Position numbers and translations under genes: made by a program
The notes under the pieces: model-generated
The model's database searches: none
What the model was told of the DNA's origin: nothing
What the model saw: the letters and a program-made list of their open reading frames with translations, nothing else
In this document: piece by piece, positions 33,120 through 44,945 of the stretch
How positions within the stretch are numbered: position 1 is the stretch's first letter
How the letters are laid out: each line of letters opens with the position of its first letter
Assembly (NCBI RefSeq): GCF_004379255.2
Contig: NC_056051.1
Location: 9,401,968-9,465,967, forward strand
DNA length: 64,000 bases
Reading direction: 5' to 3'
Origin: Salvia splendens
Lineage: Eukaryota; Streptophyta; Magnoliopsida; Lamiales; Lamiaceae

Positions 33120-35590
33120 CTAACGTTTAGGACACAAATAAGAGGGCAATGGTGTTCTAGAACCAACATTCTTCCTTCCTGGCATAGGAAGCTTGATTTG
33201 ACAGAAATAAACAATAACCAGAAGCGATGACAGTAAAATAAAAACCAATATCGTTGAAGGTCTCCCTACCGTGTCTTTTAGCGTGAACTTACCATCTCCC
33301 GACCTCTCTGCTCGATGCCACGGGAAATCTCCTTCGACTAGGGAAGCACCTAGCGTCCAAGAGACATCTCCTGGTCCGAATATGATTTCCACATTGCTCA
33401 GACAAAGGGCGTTTGCCAAAAGCGATGTCAGATAGGCAACTCGGAAACAGTTCTGTGCGTTGATGTTGTTCCCACCAGACCACTGTCTGGAGCATAATCT
33501 CTGCCCCGCCTCCGACATCATGGTTAGGTTTGCCCTCTGACTCAAGTTCAAGACATTATGGAAAGCGAAAAAACCAGACAGTGCATGATATCTTGAGACT
33601 GCATGCAATGTTTTGGTTAGGTTAAGCTCTGCAGTGCCTGAAGAGTAGCATATATGACTGTGGTCAAACAAACATGTCAAACTCAAGCTAAAGGTGAGCA
33701 ATGAGAATTCTTTTTGGATTTTTGCCTAATCGCACCTATAAAAAATCCAAATGTGAAAAACCTAATTTTTTAGATCAAATCCAAACTGAACCAAAAAATT
33801 AAAAATTTCTGAAATAACCAAAATCGAATTTTCAATATATGTAAATAAAATATTACTCCATGTATCCATTGTAGTAGAGGCTTTTCTTTGAGTATGGAGA
33901 TTAATGAATAAATGTGTGTTAACTGCGCTCACTGGGGAGAAGATAAAGTATGAGATTTAGTGAAGTAGATAAGTGAAGTATAATGAAGTATGAAGTAGGG
34001 GTGTTGTCAATCGTCATAAAAGTAAACGACTCAACTCTTGTGGGACGACCATAAAACGAATACGACTCGACTGCAGTTTGATGAAGTGAGTATTATAATC
34101 TCTATATTTTGGATTGTGGTGTAAACAACAAAATTTGAACCAAAAAAGCTGAATTTAGAAGAAAAAAAATTACCCTAAAATTAACCAAAAAAGTCTTAAC
34201 TTAGTTTAATTTTTCGTTTTGGTTATTGCTGGTTATTCGGATTTCTCATATTTTGTTCATCCCTAAACCGAGCTACCTTTGGATTTGCGGAGCTGGTCTA
34301 CACACCTAACCTGCATACCTACTTAAGAAGTGATAACTGATAACTAGACATCACAATCAACTAAATTTATGAAACCACAGAAGCTATAATAATGAAATTT
34401 TGCAATATTATAAAGAACACAAGTAGGTAAAAACACAAATCATAGAATTCAAAAAGTCTTGCAAAAAGATTACCCTCTCCAGAAGAAAACAAGCCATGGC
34501 ATTCTGATTGATTTAGCTGATCTGACCACTCCAAACTGCTTGCGTTAATAGCAGCTGCCCTTGCAACTATCTCACACCGCTTCCAATCTGGTTCTCCAAC
34601 AAGAAACACATTGTTCAGTCCTTCCTCTTCCAAATCCCTCGAGGCTCTAGAATCGACACCTAAGCAGCCACGGCATGTGTAGTTTTGGACAAAACCCGAA
34701 CCTAGACATGGATGCCTCACTTCAAACAAGCCACCACCACTTCCTCTGAGGGCCTCAGTGTGACTAAGCATAACAATTGTCCTATCAAAAGCTTCATTCA
34801 GGCCAAAAGCTGGTAATGAATAAGCTGCAAGATCATGCCCAACTGGCCCAATCTTTGATCTAACAGTATGCTCTTCTCCCACTTGAATGCCTCCTTCAGC
34901 CACCACCTGCAACGAGGAGCCTCCTAAATCAAGAAGCCCCAACGAGGGTTGCCTTGATGAGCTCTCCAAAACCCCAAATTTGTAGTTCAAAGCAACCCAA
35001 CCATAATATGCTTCTTCCTTCCCACTCAACACCCTGATCCAGCTCCTCCTATGCAAGAAGCTGTGCTCTTTTACTACACTCTCGACATCACCCAAAACAC
35101 GACGTGCAGCCTCAGCCCTCAACCTCCTCATTCCGGCAGTAGCTAAAACGAATATAGGCGTCACCCTACGCCTCTCCAGAGGCACCCATTGCTCTGCATA
35201 TCTGATCAATGGCTCCAAAGAAGCCCTAACCCCGATTGAATCATTAACAAAATTGTGCAAACCAGGCTCAGTTTGAAAGCAGTGATATCGGCAGCCATTG
35301 CTCCCATTCACATTTTCTGGATAACTATGCAATAAAATAGGTAAATTCCCACTCCCATTTCCGATCCATTCAAACACATTCACTCTGGATCCGGTGCTTC
35401 CACAGTCCAATACAACAGTGAAAAATGAGCTTGATTTCTCGCGATGTTTAAAAATTAAATATACCGTAACTAAACCTAAGATCAGTATTACCAAAAGGGA
35501 GACAACAGCGAGCTTCTTCAATCTGGGATTGTTGGAATTGGAAAACCCCGCGATTTGGATCTTCGATTTCGATGGCGACTTCGGCTTCAT
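33120..35590 (-). CDS. Apyrase / nucleoside diphosphatase (GDA1/CD39 family)
   Basis: Two exons: 35590-34474 and 33598-33120, donor GTAATC at 34473 and acceptor CATGCAG at 33599. They join in frame to 531 aa. The acceptor is my best choice; GCAG alternatives lie 20-50 bp upstream. There is an N-terminal membrane anchor (about 28-47). Apyrase conserved regions are ACR1 VLDCGSTGSR (60-69), ACR2 VLATAGMR (148-155), ACR3 SGKEEAYYGW (189-198) and ACR4 LLDLGGSSLQ (219-228); the ACR5-like HALSGFF is in exon 2. A second hydrophobic segment near the C-terminus (TILVFILLSSLLVIVYF) gives a two-membrane-span NTPDase layout. The family hydrolyses NTP/NDP to NMP in the Golgi lumen or outside the cell. Plant APY6/APY7-type proteins are the likely relatives. 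Confidence 0.87.
33855..34095. mobile_element. Degraded Stowaway-like MITE in the apyrase intron
   Basis: A weak inverted pair: ACTCCATGTATCCATTGTAG on the left, and on the right CTCAACTCTTGTGGGACGAC. The interior is AT-rich, with GAAGTA repeats. Ends are approximate and the call is tentative. Confidence 0.35.
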
Positions 35591-36275
35591 CTCGGAACTT
35601 CAGTAATCTACATCAAACCTAATCCGAACTATTTGCTATCCATATATTTTCAGTTGCCAAATAGATCACAGCAAATCTTGACAACATGTGATTGCCAGTG
35701 GCTGTGATCATAATTGATGAGACAGACAAGCCAGAGGAAGATCTGAGATTGAATTGCCTTCAGATTTGTAATCAATTCGTCGTCAATGAAGTTAAAGAGC
35801 AAATTACCCGAAGATGTTTGGCAAAATGCCAACTGAAACCTGTTGTTGATCTGTTATAAAATCGTGAGTTAAGTACTCCCAGTTCATTGATAATAGATAG
35901 AGTATTTGCCAAAAATAGAAATGATTTAATTATCTGTGAATTGCTTAATTAACATGGAATGGGAGAGTACTAGTTGGGTTCTAAGAGCCCACAATCAGAA
36001 GACCATGCCCAAACTCAAGTCACAAAAATTTGGGCAGGGCAAAAAAAAAACTTATTCACCCTAATAGTGGATAAGCCCAAGCCACAAATCTAATTATTTT
36101 TTCCATTCTTGATATATTTTAATTTAACTAGAATAAAAATTATCGGACTATAATAATTAGAAAAAAAATGAATAATTTAATAAAAAAAATTAAAAACAAA
36201 TCTTTGTTATATTATAGAAAGGGGAAAATTATACAACGAAAATTTTATTAAAACACTAAAAAAAACCTCCACCGC
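35591..36275. other. Intergenic, 5' flank of the apyrase gene
   Basis: AT-rich with homopolymer runs. No gene is supported; short frames such as 35650-35832 lack family features. Confidence 0.55.
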
Positions 36276-37440
36276 CTACTCGGTGGCGTCATCAGAATCC
36301 ACCACTTCTTCACCAGCTTCATCGCCGTCACCATCGCCGTTGCCGCCGCCCACCGCTCCCGCCGCGGCCGCGGCCGCCACGTTGAAACCCAACTTCGACC
36401 TCAGCCTCTGTATAAGCTCGTACAATACCCCCTTGGTGATCGGGTCGGTCGCGGACGCGTACAAGACACTATTCCCTGATGCAGACGCACCCGCAACAGA
36501 GAGTTGGGAGGCGGCTCTAGCGTCTCGGATTGTGGACTGCTGGCCATGCGGACTTGGGCGCCTAGAAAGTGTCGAGGGGGGCTCCTCTGAAACCTCGTCA
36601 TTGAAGTCGAAGGTACGTGAGCCGCTACTACTACTGTAGCTCCGAGCGACGCCGAGTCTTGTCGGCTTCGCACTAGGAGCACGAGCACGCTCCTCCTCGC
36701 AGATGGCCCGTGAACCTCTTGACGACTCTAGTGATCCTGGAGAACTTTTCTCGGATCTGGTCGTGTGTACGCGGGGCGCAGCCTTGCGGCTTGAACTCGT
36801 TGTAAACCGCTAGGACGCGCTTCCAGAAGCATATGTCGGTCTGATCCGTACCAACTACAGGATCGTTCATGACCGCGTCCCAGGCCCTTGCAATAGCAAC
36901 AGACTCCGTCGTTTTGTAGTACATCACGTCGACCTCCACCGCCGCCCTCGCCACTGCCCCTCCCCCCCCGGCCGCCGCCGCCACCTCTCCCTGTCTCCAC
37001 ACGTCCGGACGTCAGGGTCTCCGGTGTGCCCATCAACTGCCCCCACGTGAATTATCACATTCAAAAGACAAAGAAGATTAGGTGGATTGGAATTACTAAC
37101 AAGGGGTGTCAGGACGCGGATAGTTGATCGCGTCCATGTTGGGCCGGTAGTCACTGAACCCCGATTGGGGACGACCCACATGTTCCTCTACTGATGAGAG
37201 GAGGACTGACCCCGATATTAGGGACGACCCACGTGTTCCTCTACTGATGAGAGGAGGACTGACCCCGATATTGGGGTGTCTATTGCCACGGCGGCGGCGA
37301 TTGCGGACTCCACATCTGGGATGGAAGGGGTGAGACTCGATCTCCAGGGTTGGGAAGGTGGATAGTTGTCATATCCCTAGTCTCCATAGCCCGGGGAATC
37401 ATCATCTCCACCTTGCGTATTGACAATACAGAAATATAGA
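36276..37440 (-). pseudogene. Myb/SANT-like gene of the Harbinger-associated type, broken
   Basis: The minus strand encodes a Gly/Pro/Tyr-rich N-terminus around 37420-37280 that contains a stop. In 37002-36690 there is the Myb/SANT-like region RAWDAVMNDPVVGTDQT, FWKRVLAVYNEF and TRTHDQIREKFSRI-like helices. A C-terminal part follows in another frame (STLSRRPSPHGQQS, TKGVLYELIQRLRSKLGF), ending at 36276 with an acidic, Ala/Gly-rich tail. The frame change at about 36690 may be a frameshift or an unseen intron. Proteins of this kind are the DNA-binding ORF1 partners of PIF/Harbinger transposons, and host genes derived from them. A Harbinger transposase relic lies at 44.9-46.1 kb. Confidence 0.55.
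37159..37276. repeat. 53-bp tandem repeat, 2.3 copies
   Basis: Units at 37159-37209, 37210-37262 and a partial at 37263-37276 share CCCCGATATTAGGGACGACC and CTACTGATGAGAGGAGGACT. They lie in the upstream part of the Myb-like gene. Confidence 0.8.
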
Positions 37441-37721
37441 GAGTGAAAATTAGGGTGTAAAATGTATATGAGGTGAAAATGTGTAGAATGAAGTATTTAT
37501 AGAAAATTTATGAAAATATTAAAAAAAAATAAACTTGGGCAGGGCCGCGGCTCTCGGTCGCTGCAATAGGGCGCCGCGGCCCGTGCCCAAGAGCCGAGAC
37601 CGCGCTAACTCCGGCCCGCCGCGGCTCTCCGTGTCCCTAGCTATTGTGGATACCCTAAATATATGGCTGAAATACGAAATTTGGTCCAGAATATTCGCTT
37701 TTTGAAAATCGATCCCCAAAC

Positions 37722-38048
37722 AAATAAAATCGTCGTCGGATAGGTTCTTTTTTATGGTTCCATCATAAACTAACTATCAATAGATGAGTAGTGAAATTTT
37801 GACTAAATTAGAATATTAATTCTAATTAATTAAAATTAAATAAAATTTAAAATTAAAAAAAAAAAAATTCTCTTTGTCAAAAAAATAAGAAATTCAAAAT
37901 GGAAAAAGTGAGTTTTTATTTTATTATTTCATTTTATTTAATTAATTACAAATTAATATTCTAATTTTGTCAAAACTTTACTAATTGTCTCTAGTGTTTG
38001 ACGATATCATAAAAAAATGACTAATCCGACAACGATTTCATTTATTTA
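37722..38048. mobile_element. Foldback-type repeat, long inverted arms
   Basis: The left arm (about 37722-37838; AAATAAAATCGTCGTCGGAT, then TTTTGACTAAATTAGAATAT) pairs with the right arm (about 37945-38048; ATATTCTAATTTTGTCAAAA, then ATCCGACAACGATTTCATTT). The arms exceed 100 bp with scattered mismatches and surround an A-rich centre. It is non-coding, probably a foldback MITE. Confidence 0.65.
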
Positions 38049-38696
38049 AGACTCAATTTTTTAAAAGTTAATATTATAGAACAACTTCATATTTTGATCA
38101 TATATTTATAACCAAAATAGTATTTTACTTTAAATAGTTATGCATTATTTTCTTTTCTTTTGATTATTGTAAATTTTGGGATTTGGCCAATATCAAATTC
38201 GGATGATTAAATATAATATAGTACAAGATTGAATAATCATTCTAAATTTCTATTAATTTCAGTATATAATGAATTAAATTAAAAATAAATTATTAATATA
38301 CTTTGGACATTGAATTAATAGTGTTAAACAGAATAGTGATAAAGTTAATATTGCTTAGTTATTTTAATGAGTTTCTTTTGATTCCTAGATGAATTTTTTT
38401 CTAATATCTATCTAGTCTTGTACTCCATCCATCCCACAATAAGCGAGTTACATTTATTTTTGGAATGTCCTATAATAAGTGAGCCATTTTCATTTTCTCT
38501 TACTTTATTTCTCACATATTTTATTTTTTTGCACTCCTCTACTTTTTTTCTCTGTTATACTTTATTCTCTTCACTTAAATATTTTAAATATTAATTATTT
38601 TAAATCTTGTACCAAAAGAAATGGCTAGATTATGGGCAACAATTACTGACTGTGCAACATAAAAAAACTTAAAAAACAAAATTAAAAAAATCCGAT
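38049..38696. other. AT-rich intergenic with a MITE end
   Basis: No gene is seen. A Stowaway-like end (GTACTCCATCCATCCCACAA) lies near 38420, with AT-rich sequence to about 38580 and no clear second end. Confidence 0.5.
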
Positions 38697-39307
38697 ATGC
38701 CGTCCCTCCTCTCCCACCAATACCCCCTCCCCACCCTCAAAAACATCCTCTCACTCCATGTCTTCGCCGACTACTTTGGCTCCAAAAAACTCCACCAAAT
38801 CACCAAGGGCTCCACCACCACCTCCACCCTCTTCCAAGCCTCCGGCGAGGCCGCCGGCACCTCCGGCTACATCAACATCACCGATTTCAAAGGCGGAAAG
38901 GTCGGATTTACCCCCGTTGACTCCGATTTTGACCCTCCCATGGCCACATTCCTCAAATCCATCCACGAATCGCCCTACAACATCTCTGTCATCCAGATCA
39001 GCAACGTCCTCGCCTCACCAGAGGCCGAGGCCCCCGTCTCCGCCCCCACTGATCTCAACCTCCTCTCTCTCCTCGCCGACGTCTTCACGGAGTCCGTCGA
39101 GGCCGGCCTCACCGAGTTCAGCCCCTCCGACGCCGCGATCAAGTCGTTCTCGGCGGCGTACAAAAACCTAACCGCCGCCGGGAAAAACTCGCTGCTGCTG
39201 TACCACGGCATACCGGAGTACAATTCGCTGGGGATGCTGCGGGTGAGCGAGAAGAAGGTTCGATTTCACGGTGGCGAACGACGGCGATGAGGTGAGGATG
39301 AAGGCGT
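38697..39307 (+). pseudogene. Fasciclin-like arabinogalactan protein (FLA1/FLA2-like), truncated
   Basis: The frame from ATG 38697 starts inside the first fasciclin domain (TLKNILSLHVFADYFGSKKL, SGYINITDFKGGKVGF, SPYNISVIQISNVL). It continues through the AP-rich linker and into the second fasciclin domain (TEFSPSDAAIKSF, AYKNLTAAGKNSLLLYHG). The signal peptide and the first ~60 residues are absent. The second domain lacks its opening ~15 residues. A one-base shift near 39255 ends the frame; in the next frame FDFTVANDGDE continues briefly and then similarity stops at about 39307. Intact relatives are GPI-anchored cell-wall proteins. This copy is a fragment. Confidence 0.75.
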
Positions 39308-39570
39308 CGCCGGGCTGGAAGGCGGAGGAGGTGAAGGCCCTGGCGGTGTGCTGGAGGACGATGGCGGCGGCGGTGGTGATGTTGTCGACGATGGAGACTT
39401 CGTCGACGTGATCGGCGTTGATGAGGTTTTGGATGAGGAGGCGCGTTTGGAGAATGGAAGGCTTGAGAGTGTTGTAGTAGAAATGATCGGGCTGGCGGAG
39501 GAAGAGGAGCCGGTGGCGGAGCTGGGCGGCGATGATGGAGGCAGGGCAGCAGCTTCGTAAAACAACGTCA
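39300..39570 (-). pseudogene. Unidentified coding-like stretch on minus strand
   Basis: One minus-strand frame without an ATG start reads like protein (RLLFLRQPDHFYYNTLKP, LLIQNLINADHVDEVSIVDN, AAAIVLQHTARAFTSSAF) and is free of the low-complexity bias of the other frames. It abuts the FLA fragment tail-to-tail at about 39300. I do not recognise the family. Confidence 0.3.
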
Positions 39571-40354
39571 TTTTACAATTTTCCGATGCCATCCACGTCA
39601 ACATTCAGGCATGCCACATAGGACACTCAGTTGCCGGAAAACACAGGGTCAGGTCAATTTGGGAGATACCAACGACCCGACAAAGTTGGTGACTTTATAC
39701 GCTAATTTTAAAGGTCGTAGGAAAAACCGGAATTCGGGCAAAGTTGGTGACTTTTAAGGCAGTTATCCCAAATATTTAAGGCCGAATCCAACTAGTGGAA
39801 CGACAGGAGTTGCAAGCATTGGTAATATAAAAGAAGATACGCATAAAAAGTAACTACTCTTGATCTGTAGGAGCATGTCAATTTACATTTTAGATTACAT
39901 ATTAATTTCTTTGAATTAACTTATGAATATTTGAAAATCGAGATTATCCGGGATAGAAATCTTCGAAATATACTCAAATAGCATGTTTTCTATAAACTTC
40001 ATGCTCAATGTCATGGACCCCATTTGAGTCATGGTACGAATAAAATATTATTTCCCCCTTGCTAATTTTATTGGGCACTCTTTCATTTTGGGCGGTTACA
40101 CGAGCAGCGGCACTCTGTGTAAGTGGATCTCAACGCGGAGCTGTTAGCTAGTAACAGCACACCAACATCTAGGCGTCACCTTCGCAACAAAACTGCAAAA
40201 GCCCAGGTCAAAGGGAAGGCGACATCTAGGCGTCTACGCTGGGCTTGCACTGCCTGCGGCGCAGGGTCTGCTCGTGGCCGAAGCGCTCCAGGAGTTCGGT
40301 GGCTTTCGCCCGAGTTGCGACATGAAGTTGCAACTTGACACAACCACCGCCAGT
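39571..40354. other. Intergenic, no gene supported
   Basis: Mixed-composition sequence. The short frame at 40123-40338 has no family features. It ends at the copia LTR. Confidence 0.5.
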
Positions 40355-41035
40355 TGTTAGAAGTGATCGTCAAGCTGATCAAGCTGCAATGCATCTCAAG
40401 TCACTGGACCGTCAAATTGATCAAGCTGTTGATCAACTTGGCATAATGCATCTCAAGTCACTGGACCATCAAGTTGATCAAGCTGTTGATCAAGCCGCTA
40501 CATGCCAAGTTGATCAAGCTGTTGATCAAGCCGCTGCATGCCAAGTTGATCAAGCTACTGCATGCAATGCTGAGATTACTAGCCATGGTGATCAGTATAT
40601 GGCAACAAAGTAAGATGCACGTGATAAACAAGTGATCAACTCCACACGAGTCAAGGTGATAGATAAGACAAATGAGAGGACAAAGGCTGGTACATCAAAA
40701 GAACCAATCAAAGAGCTCACACGAGCTACAACTGTGATTGAGCCAAGCATGCCAGCTAAGGTGGAGGACCACCGTTGTACTTAGAGAGACGTGTTGCTCA
40801 ATAGAATGAAAAAGAGAGAGAGTTTGCAGAGTTTGTTTTGATTAAGCAAGTAAAGCATGTTTAACTTAGCATAAAAGTAGATTAGTACAATGTTCCAAAT
40901 CTTTCGAATGGAGAATATATGTATTGTATCATATTACATTTGAAGTAATAAAAAAAATGTGGAATTGAAAGCTTTCTCCAAATACATCTCTAGCATGTCT
41001 TCTTTCTTCTTCAAAGCTTCCGCAGCTTCTTTTCA
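40355..41035 (+). repeat. Ty1/copia 5' LTR with internal TTGATCAAG tandem repeats
   Basis: It probably starts TGTTAGAAGTG (40355) and ends TTTTCA (41035), directly before the PBS. Inside, about 40376-40573, are two copies of a unit containing ATGCATCTCAAGTCACTGGA plus TTGATCAAGCTGTTGATCAA, then two shorter copies beginning CATGCCAAGTTGATCAAGCT. No 3' LTR is present, so the start is inferred from the TGTTAG convention. Confidence 0.6.
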
Positions 41036-41047
41036 TGGTATCAGAGC
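41036..41047 (+). other. Primer-binding site, tRNA-iMet type (copia)
   Basis: TGGTATCAGAGC, the classic plant copia PBS complementary to initiator tRNA-Met. Confidence 0.9.
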
Positions 41048-41111
41048 ATGATTCTTTAGATCATGGCTCTCTTACTCTTGTTTTTTTTTGTTTTACTCTT
41101 CACTACCAAAG

Positions 41112-44100
41112 ATGGCAGAAGCCAATGAAACTATTCCAGTGGCAACACTGCCACCAATCCTCTCTCAACTACCTCCAATCTCAGTGAAGCTAACTGATGG
41201 AAACTTTCTTATGTGGCAGCAACAAGTTGATGTTGCGGTGTATGGCTACGGCCTTGAAGGATTTATTACAGGGGACACTAATTCCCATCCACAATTGATT
41301 CCAGACCAAGATGGAGAGTCTATGGTCTCAAATCCAGCTTTCATAAGTTGGCAAAGACAAGGTAGGAGAGTGGTTGGATGGCTCTTGTCTTCATTATCAG
41401 AAAATGCTCTAACCTTGGTGGTAGGGCTCAGATCTGCTAGAGACATATGGTGTGCTCTAGAGACTAACTTTGCAAGCCGCTCCACAGCTAAGGTGATGCA
41501 ATATCGACAACAAATGCAGAATTTGAAGAAAGATGGAATGTCAATGACTGATTATCTAGGCAAGAGGAGAACATATTTTGACTTGCTTGGTTCAGTGGGC
41601 TGTAGAATCTCAGAAGCTGAGTAAGTTCTTCACATCCTTGGAGGACTTGGGCAGGATTATGATCCTGCCGTATGTGCAGAAACTTCCAGATCAGATCCTT
41701 GGAGTCTTGAGATGTCAGTGCATTTCTACTCAGCTTTGAGTCAAGAATGGAGTCAACTAGAGCAAGTTCTATTAGCACAGATGGATCACAACCATCATTG
41801 AATCTTGTCCAGCAGCAGTCTAGGCAGAAGAGAAAGTCTCAAAATTTCAACAACAACAGATTTGAAGCAGCAAAATGGAAGAGGCTTTGGAGGAAGATTT
41901 CAGAGAGGAGAAAGAGGTGGCAGAGGCTTTGGCCGAGGAAACAACAAAATTGTTTGTCAGTTGTGTGAGAAGCCTGGCCATTCTGCAGCAAAATATTGGC
42001 ATAGGTTCGAGCAAAACTTCACACCACCTCAAGTCCAGTTTAGAGGAAGTTCTCCACAACAACATAGTCAAGGATTCTTCAATTCTTCAGCTCATCTTGT
42101 ACAGTCAGTGCCTAGGTCTCCTTCAGCATCCTTCTCTGTTGGAACTCCATCAGAGTTTTGCTATGGATCAAATGCATCATCAAGTTGGTATCCAGACTCA
42201 GGGGAAACACACCATGTGTCCAATGACTTGAGCAATATCAACATAAGCACTGAATACACAAGAGGTAAGAATCTTTTGCTTGGTAATGGATCTTCTGTTA
42301 ATATAGCAAATATTGGAGAAAGTGCATTTAAATCTCACTCAACTAGATTCTCAAGAAAGCTTCATCTTAAAAATCTTTTGTATGTACCTAACATCACCAA
42401 GAATCTACTGAGTGTTTCCAAATTTGCTCAAGACAATTTTGTCTTCTTTGAATTTCATCCAAGTTTCTGTTTTGTCAAGGACCTGAGCACCAGGGAGGTA
42501 GTGCTCAAAGGAAATCTTGAAAAAAGGCCTTTATCATTTCCTAGTAGATCATACCCCAATCAAGCGTGGGCCTGTCCCCGTTGCTTCCTCCATTCCAGAG
42601 AGTCCAGCTGTCTATTCCCTGAGCTTGAGCAAACAATCCAGCAGTAGTTCCAATCAAGTTTCTGGTTCTGTTTTGTCTTTATGGCATAGTAGACTAGGAC
42701 ATCCTACTCTAGATGTTGTTAAACTTGCTCTCAACAACTGTAATATTCCCTATAATTCAATGAAAACTACTTCACTTTGCTATCCTTGTTGTGTGTCTAA
42801 AGCTCATAGATTACCATATCCACATTCTGCTTCACAACACAATGCACCTCTTGAACTTATTCATAGTGATCTTTGGGGCCTTCTCCTGTTAAATCTAGAA
42901 ATGGATATTCTTATTATGTTTCATTTGTTGACCATTTCTCTATATTCACCTGGATTTACTTATTCAAAAATAAAAGTGATCTCGATGCTGTTTTTAAAAG
43001 TTCAAGCTTATGAGTGAAAACCTGCTAGGATCAAGAATTAAGATCCTTCAACCAGAATGGGGAGGTGAGTATCAAGGATTAGTTCCTTTTCTGAAAGAGA
43101 GTGAGGTAGTTCGTAGAGTATCATGTCCATACACACCACAACAAAATGGTTTGGCTGAGAGAAAACACAGACACATTGTAGAAACTAGCTTAGCCATGTT
43201 AGCTCAATCTTATCTTTCTCAGAGATTCTGGGATGATTCCTTTGTCACACCTGTTTATCTCATTAATCTTATGCCATCCAAAATCATCAACAACATTTCC
43301 CCATATGAGGCTCTTTTTCACTCCAAACCTGACTACTCAGCACTCAGAATTTTTTGCTGTTTATGTTTTCCTTATACTAGACCTTATAATAATCACAAAC
43401 TTCAATTTAGGTCTGTTAAGGGGACTTTTCTGGGACATAGCCCCTCTCACAAAGGATACAAAGTTCTTCTACCTGAAGGGAAGGTCATAGTGACTAGAGA
43501 TGTCATCATTGATGAGACTGTTTTTCCATTTCAAATTTCTCCATTTTCTACTGCCACTGTTGCTCCACCACCATCATCATGTGATCATTCTTCCATGCCT
43601 CCCATCCTTGCACCTATTGTCTCACCTCATAGAGAAAATGCTGCACCAGATCACTCATCTGGTACAGATTTTGTCAATAGTCCCTCACCACAGCTATCAC
43701 CTGTTGTTCAGTCACCTGATTCCTCACCTCATGATGTTCCTCCAATCACTCCAGCAGTCACTCAGGCAACTCATTCAATGATAACCAGATCAAAATCTAG
43801 AATTTTTAAGCCTAGAGTCTTCGCTCTTTCAGTGTCGTCTCATCTGCCTAAATCAGCTCTAGAAGCCTTACTTGTTCCTTGTTGGAAATCTGCTATGTTG
43901 AGTGAATTTAATGCACTTCTTAACAATAAAACATGGATATTAACAACACTTCCTCCAGGCAAGAATCTTATAGGGTGCACTTGGGTTTTCAAGATTAAAC
44001 TTCACTTGTCTGGTGTCATTGCTAGATATAAAGCTAGATTGATTGCTCAAGGCTCCTCTCAACAGCATGGGTTTGATTTTAATGAGACTTTCAGCCCAGT

Positions 44101-44945
44101 TGTGAAGCCTACTACAATCAGAATCATCCTCAGTCTTGCTGTGTCTCTTAGCTGGGCAGTAACTCACCTTGATGTGAATAATGCTTTTCTTAATGGTGAG
44201 CTTAAGCAGGACATCTACATGAAGCAACCAGTTGGTTTTGAACAAGGTGGTCCTCACTTGGTGTGCAAACTCAACAAAGCAATCTATGGACTAAAATAAG
44301 TTTCTAGAGCATGGTTCTTCACAGTTCATTCTGTCCTGATCAAGCTTAGCTTCTCCGAATCCAAATCTAATGCTTCCATATTCATTAGACAGAGATGTGG
44401 GGAGGTTATCTACTTGCTTATCTATGTAGATGACATGCTCATCACATGGACTTCTCAAGACTCCATTAAGAAGGTGATATCTCAGCTCAACTTTTGCTTT
44501 TCATTAAAAGATCTTGGGGAGGTGAGCTTGTTCTTGGGAGTTGAAGTTGTCAAGACTACTGATGGAGGTCTACATCTTTGCCAATCCAACTACATCGAAG
44601 ATCTTTTAAAGAAAGCTAACATGACAGGAGCTAAAGGCTGTCCAACTCCAATGATTTCCAACTCAGAATTAAGCAAAAACTCCGGAGAATCAGTTTCTGG
44701 TGCAAAACTCTACAGAAGCATTGTAGGAGCTCTGCAATATGCTTCTATTACTAGACCAGACATCAATTTTCCTGTCAACAAGGTAAGTCAGTACATGGCT
44801 AAACCATTAGACACACATTGGAGGGCTGTGAAGAGGATCTTAAGATATCTTTCAAGGACTTTAGATTATGGAATTCAAATTAGAAAGTCTACTGGTGAAG
44901 TTTGTGCATTCTCTGACTCAGATTGGGCAGTTTGTGAAGTCTACT
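41112..44945 (+). pseudogene. Ty1/copia gag-pol, broken and 3'-truncated
   Basis: Gag from ATG 41112 (VKLTDGNFLMWQQQVDVAVY); a stop near 41622. The zinc knuckle CQLCEKPGHSAAKYWH has Tyr where the third Cys is expected. The protease site is DSGETHHVS. Pre-integrase LWHSRLGHP and CYPCCVSKAHR are present. The integrase core has IHSDLWG, then QPEWGGEY where QSDGGGEY is usual (so the second catalytic Asp is changed), then QQNGLAERKHR. RT follows with ARLIAQGSSQ and LDVNNAFLNGEL. A TAA at about 44297 replaces the Gln of YGLKQ; after it comes the catalytic YVDDMLIT. RNase H stops at SDSDWA near 44930, where Harbinger-like sequence begins. Confidence 0.85.

Noticed and set aside
40376..40573. Satellite or CRISPR-like array
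   Set aside because: Repeats lie inside one LTR, are few and imperfect, and CRISPR arrays are not expected in a plant nucleus.
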